DNA of 64,000 nt, taken from NCBI RefSeq assembly GCF_030704535.1, contig NC_081806.1, forward strand, positions 4,165,001 to 4,229,000, written 5' to 3'. The DNA is from Vitis vinifera. Its lineage: Eukaryota; Streptophyta; Magnoliopsida; Vitales; Vitaceae. A program made the translations under genes and the position numbers. Each line of letters begins with the position of its first letter. Within the stretch, counting starts at the first letter, position 1. The notes under the pieces were generated by a model. The model was not told the origin of the DNA. It ran no database searches and was given only the letters and a program-made list of their open reading frames with translations. This document shows positions 59,623 to 64,000 of the stretch, piece after piece.

Positions 59623-61276
59623 ATGGAGTTGTTGAGTTGTCTGCTGTGTTTTCTTGCTGCTTGGACTTCAATTTACATCATGTTTTCAGCCAGAAGAGGA
59701 AGAAAGCATGCTGCTCACAAACTTCCTCCAGGACCAGTTCCGCTTCCCATAATAGGAAGCCTCTTAAACCTGGGTAACAGACCCCATGAGTCCCTCGCCA
59801 ATCTTGCAAAAACTTACGGCCCAATTATGACTCTCAAACTTGGCTATGTAACCACAATAGTCATCTCTTCTGCCCCCATGGCCAAAGAAGTCCTCCAAAA
59901 GCAGGATCTCTCCTTCTGCAACCGATCCATCCCTGATGCCATCCGAGCCGCAAAACACAACCAACTGTCGATGGCCTGGCTACCTGTTTCAACAACTTGG
60001 AGAGCCCTTCGAAGGACATGCAATTCGCACTTATTCACTCCTCAAAAACTAGACTCTAACACCCATCTCCGCCACCAGAAAGTGCAAGAGCTTCTTGCGA
60101 ATGTTGAACAGAGCTGCCAAGCTGGTGGTCCTGTAGATATAGGCCAAGAAGCTTTTAGAACTAGTCTCAACTTGTTATCCAACACCATATTTTCTGTGGA
60201 TCTTGTTGATCCAATTTCTGAGACTGCACAAGAGTTTAAAGAGTTGGTGCGTGGTGTGATGGAGGAAGCTGGGAAACCCAACTTGGTAGATTATTTTCCG
60301 GTGCTCAGACGGATTGATCCACAAAGTATAAGGCGTCGTTTGACAATTTATTTTGGAAGGATGATTGAGATCTTTGATAGAATGATCAAGCAACGGTTAC
60401 AGCTAAGAAAAAATCAAGGTTCAATAGCTAGCAGTGATGTGTTAGACGTTCTTCTCAACATCAGTGAAGATAACAGCAGTGAGATTGAAAGAAGTCATAT
60501 GGAACATTTGTTATTGGTTAGTATCTTCTATCTCCATTTAAAATTTCTTTCTTCTTCCTTGCTTCATATTCCCGCTATGAATTTGGTTTGGTTTTTAATG
60601 ATTCAAATAGCAGTTGGCCAAATAAACATTATATTCAGGCCTATTAAGACATCCAGAGACTATGTTACAGGACTTATTTGCTGCGGGGACTGACACAACT
60701 TCGAGCACATTGGAATGGGCAATGGCAGAGCTGCTACACAACCCTGAAACACTTTTGAAAGCCCGAATGGAACTCCTGCAAACCATCGGCCAAGACAAAC
60801 AGGTAAAAGAATCAGACATCAGTCGACTCCCATACTTGCAAGCAGTGGTGAAAGAGACCTTCCGATTGCACCCAGCAGTTCCATTTTTACTCCCACGCAG
60901 AGTTGAAGGGGACGCAGATATAGATGGGTTCGCAGTCCCAAAGAACGCACAGGTGCTGGTGAACGCATGGGCTATAGGTCGAGACCCGAACACATGGGAG
61001 AACCCCAACTCATTTGTGCCAGAGAGGTTCTTGGGGTTGGACATGGACGTGAAGGGCCAGAATTTTGAGCTGATTCCGTTTGGTGCTGGCAGGAGAATCT
61101 GTCCTGGGCTGCCATTGGCAATCCGGATGGTTCACTTGATGCTGGCCTCGCTCATTCACTCCTATGATTGGAAACTTGAAGATGGGGTGACACCGGAAAA
61201 CATGAACATGGAAGAAAGATATGGCATTAGTTTACAAAAGGCTCAGCCCCTGCAAGCTCTACCTGTACGGGTTTGA
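59623..61276 (+). CDS. CYP76-family cytochrome P450, intact copy (closest to CYP76F14 of grape)
   Basis: Two exons, 59623-60516 (298 codons) and 60671-61276 (201 codons plus stop), with a 154-bp phase-0 GT-AG intron; 499 residues. It starts MELLSCLLCFLAAWTSIYIM, a membrane anchor, then KLPPGPVPLP. The I-helix AGTDTT, KETFRLHP (ExxR), FVPERF and PFGAGRRICPG (heme Cys) are all intact, so a working ER monooxygenase is expected. An in-frame ATG at 59575 would add 16 residues, but the aligned start in the paralogues and the position of the anchor favour 59623. From memory the protein resembles grape CYP76F14, which oxidises linalool stepwise toward 8-carboxylinalool, a wine-lactone precursor; that identity needs a database check. 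A conserved upstream block and TATA box precede it. In the first 159 codons it differs from the next copy at only 5 residues. Confidence 0.95.
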
Positions 61277-62619
61277 AGTTGTTGATTTTGTGTGCTGAAG
61301 TAATGTGCTGATTCTTGGTGTGCTCTGCTGTGTTATCATTAACTAGAAATGTCAGTCCAGTTCTGTCATAGTGTTAAATAAACTCGGAAGTCTTTCTAAT
61401 TTCCACTTAAATGGCTATCAAATATGCATGCATCCATGCATAGCAGCATAGGTTATCTTTGTATTTTTCAATTGAAGTGTCAATCAACGTTCATAAATAT
61501 TTGTTCCAACACAGAGAACGCCCGATGTCAATGAAAGGACAAATGAAATATTTGATCAAAAGAGATGAAATAATTTTTAAATTGCGGATATGATCATTTT
61601 ATTTTTATTTTTTATTTTTTTTAAAGTAACTTATTTTTTATATAAATATTTTTTATTATTTATAAATTTTCAAACAAAATATTATTTTTACTATAAAATA
61701 TCAAGACATTTTAGTTAAAATGAGATATAAAAAAAAACGCATCGTTAATTTCAAACTTCGAATTTTTAACACTTTTAATCACATAACCCAAAGCAAATTC
61801 CATACTCTCTAACAAAGAAACTCTCTTATCTCGTAACTTTGAGAGCTTCTATTAGGATCGGTTGAACAGAGAGTTAGAGACTTGAGGCTGCCAAGTGGAG
61901 GGAGGAGAGAGAGGCTCTTTAGTAATTTTCTAATCAAATAAAAATTCAATTTTATTTTAATTTTAAATGTTTAATTTCAAATAGAAAATATTTTTGTTGA
62001 GAAAATAATAAAAATTTTATTATTTTAATTAAAGATAAATAATAACTAAACATATATAACATAATAAATATTTTGAAATTATGAATTAAAGATAGTTGTC
62101 GTTTTGCACATGTTTCACTTGAATTCAAGTGAGAATCCATTTCCCGAAAAAATTCTTCTTTCTCTGGCATCCAACGGCTAGCTCGCTTCTATTCTTCCCA
62201 AAATATTTTCTTCTTTCTCTGACATATATCATATACTGTTCCCAAAATTTTCTTGCTCTGTACGGCTTGCTCCAACCAAATAAAGTCTAACACGTCTCCA
62301 GTAATAAATTCATTCAAAAGATTTCATTATTTTCTCAAAAAGCAATCAAATTAGTCGGAGATGTTTTCCTTTTTTCTGTTTAACAAAGCAAAATCACGTG
62401 ATAGTTAGACTTTAGACATGAAACTTTGATACAAAATTCATTGAATCAACCGATTTAACAGTAAGGCGATTAAAACGTTTGAGCCGCCCACTTTTGGAAG
62501 ACAGAAAAAAAAATTATTATATAAGTTTCAGCAATGGGGCTGGGATCGGATGCCCCTCTGCTGGTCTCGGCGGTATCCGGTACTTTATCTTTCTCTATTT
62601 TTTTTTTCCTATATAATTT
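61277..62619. other. Intergenic between tandem CYP76 copies
   Basis: 61277-61550 and 61795-61935 repeat the downstream flank of the copy ending at 56325. 61.56-61.75 and 61.95-62.1 kb are AT-rich. From about 62.2 kb it repeats the sequence at 58.2-58.6 kb (gtctaacacgtctccagtaa). No gene. Confidence 0.5.
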
Positions 62620-62970
62620 GGTTTTAGAAAGGGAGTTGTTGCTTCCTGCTTTGTGTTATTGTTTGATCATTTACTTTTGCGTATTGGGTCTTCATCTTGC
62701 TTGTTATTGAGCACGTCCTTGGGATCGAGGTGACAGGTGAGAACTTTAGAATGAACTCGTCGGGCTTGGTCCGCTATTTGGATACCTTTAATTTCCTTCC
62801 ACTCTATTCGAATGCTCTTCTGCTGATCATTTAGTGGCATTTTCAGGTTCTTTCCCTCGTAGATTTTTGGGTGATTCTGCTGGAGATGGAGACGGTTCAC
62901 TCGGAGTTGGAATGGAGGAACAAAAGGACTCGGACCTAGGTTCGTTTGCACACCAACCACGGTTTCGTTT
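62620..62970 (+). repeat. CYP76 upstream block, copy B
   Basis: Direct repeat of copy A at 58720-59110, about 3.9 kb away, the same spacing as between the two ATGs (59623 and 63524). The tandem unit is therefore about 3.9 kb. Confidence 0.85.
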
Positions 62971-63443
62971 TGGGTTACAATTTACAAAATATCTTTCTCT
63001 TTCAAGTGGGAATTGCCAGTGGTAAAAGAAAATGAGTATTGCTTTCTAATGGGTACAATGCAAGGCCTTTTTATCTTCTATCACTCGCGTATATGGTTGT
63101 TTCTGTCACTTGAGAAGATGCAATGGAAAATTGACTAGTATGAACTGATAATACCAGCACTAATAGCAATGATCACCGGTCAAGTTAATTAGTAGATAGT
63201 AAGAGAGAAAGTAGAATTTTACTTAATTAATGGGTATTTCTTTGTTTTCAAATGATCAGTTGTGCAAAAGATACATAGAAAATGAAAAATGAATCTTCTT
63301 AATTAATCTTATGAAAGCATTGATAAACAACTGATTAGTTAAATAACTCAATCCGAATATAAATTGGGTTTCTCTTTTTCTTTTTTTTTCGGGGTTTTAA
63401 CAGGTATGTGTTCGTAGTAACAAAGAAAATTCTTGCCCGTTGG

Positions 63444-63449
63444 TATATA
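63444..63449 (+). promoter_or_regulatory. TATA box of the last CYP76 copy
   Basis: TATATA in gcccgttggtatatag, 75-80 bp before the ATG at 63524. Confidence 0.65.
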
Positions 63450-63523
63450 GAAGTCAAGAAATCAAAACGTAAAAGTTGAGAGATACTGCTTGTTGGGGAC
63501 CACAGCGAAAGAGGAAGAGAGAT

Positions 63524-64000
63524 ATGGAGTTGTTGAGTTGTCTGCTGTGTTTTCTTGCTGCTTGGACTTCAATTTACATCATGTTTTCAGCCAGAAGAGG
63601 AAGCAAACATACTGCTTACAAACTTCCTCCGGGACCAGTTCCGCTTCCCATAATAGGAAACCTCTTAAACCTGGGTAACAGGCCCCATGAGTCCCTCGCC
63701 AACCTTGCAAAAACTTACGGCCCAATTATGACTCTCAAACTTGGCTATGTAACCACAATAGTCATCTCTTCTGCCCCCATGGCCAAAGAAGTCCTCCAAA
63801 AGCAGGATCTCTCCTTCTGCAACCGATCAATCCCTGATGCCATCCGAGCCGCAAAACACAACCAACTGTCGATGGCCTGGCTACCTGTTTCAACAACTTG
63901 GAGAGCCCTTCGAAGGACATGCAATTCGCACTTATTCACTTCTCAAAAACTAGACTCTAACACCCATCTCCGCCACCAGAAAGTGCAAGAGCTTCTTGCG
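63524..64000 (+). CDS. CYP76-family cytochrome P450, 5' part (cut by window end)
   Basis: Open frame from the ATG at 63524 to the window end, 159 codons, no stop. It starts MELLSCLLCFLAAWTSIYIM and continues KLPPGPVPLPIIGNLLNLGN. By my reading it differs from the gene at 59623 at five residues (for example RRGSKHTAYK against RRGRKHAAHK, and FTSQKL against FTPQKL). It has the same upstream block and TATA box, so it belongs to the recent tandem array. Whether the rest is intact cannot be seen. Confidence 0.9.
   Translation, partial: MELLSCLLCFLAAWTSIYIMFSARRGSKHTAYKLPPGPVPLPIIGNLLNLGNRPHESLANLAKTYGPIMTLKLGYVTTIVISSAPMAKEVLQKQDLSFCNRSIPDAIRAAKHNQLSMAWLPVSTTWRALRRTCNSHLFTSQKLDSNTHLRHQKVQELLA

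Noticed and set aside
59575-60693. 372-codon ORF reading through the CYP76 intron
   Set aside because: The intron simply lacks an in-frame stop up to that point; paralogues and the clear GT/AG borders show splicing at 60516/60671.

Overview
The window is eukaryotic plant nuclear DNA: AT-rich, with intron-containing genes, SINEs, LINEs, LTR elements, MITEs and poly-A/poly-T tracts. The gene content (two SBT1-type subtilases, a plastid-type copper chaperone CCS, an ADP-sugar Nudix hydrolase and a cluster of CYP76 P450s whose protein sequence looks like grape CYP76F) points to a woody eudicot, most probably grapevine (Vitis). That identification is from memory of protein families, not from a search.

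Layout. 1-17 kb: two intronless subtilisin-like proteases on the minus strand (1365-3632 and 14265-16517). Between them lie a duplicated promoter-plus-signal-peptide remnant of the first gene (7.2-8.45 kb) and a 3.8-kb TG/CA-ended repeat element (8524-12321) that itself holds a 1.2-kb TIR element full of palindromic ATATCG motifs. 17.6-24.4 kb: a six-exon CCS gene on the plus strand whose introns hold a SINE, a LINE tail, and a truncated LINE with a SINE nested in it. 25.6-29.7 kb: a seven-exon NUDT14-like gene on the minus strand, convergent with CCS. 30.2-31.6 kb: a foldback element built of about 14 hairpin units with terminal inverted repeats and a 10-bp flanking direct repeat.

32.7-64 kb is a CYP76 cluster in two opposed arrays. 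The minus-strand array has one intact gene (39865-41490) and, beyond it, an orphan copy of the gene-upstream block split by a young Copia element (32858-37552). The plus-strand array has a broken copy (54364-56325) with a solo LTR in exon 2, an intact gene (59623-61276) and a copy cut by the window end (63524-64000). Between the arrays sit a 6.3-kb composite element (43220-49524) with a perfect 5-bp target duplication that carries fragments of at least five unrelated host genes (kelch F-box, MACPF, MED25, NYN domain, KUP/HAK potassium transporter), and an old, heavily decayed endogenous caulimovirid (about 51.6-54.2 kb).

The genes do not form one pathway. The subtilases are probably secreted/apoplastic, CCS loads copper into Cu/Zn-SOD, NUDT14 hydrolyses ADP-sugars, and the CYP76s probably oxidise monoterpenols at the ER. 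The main biological story is tandem gene-family expansion and its erosion by mobile DNA. The strongest candidate for an undescribed system is the gene-fragment-carrying composite element, together with its fragment-free relative at 8.5-12.3 kb.
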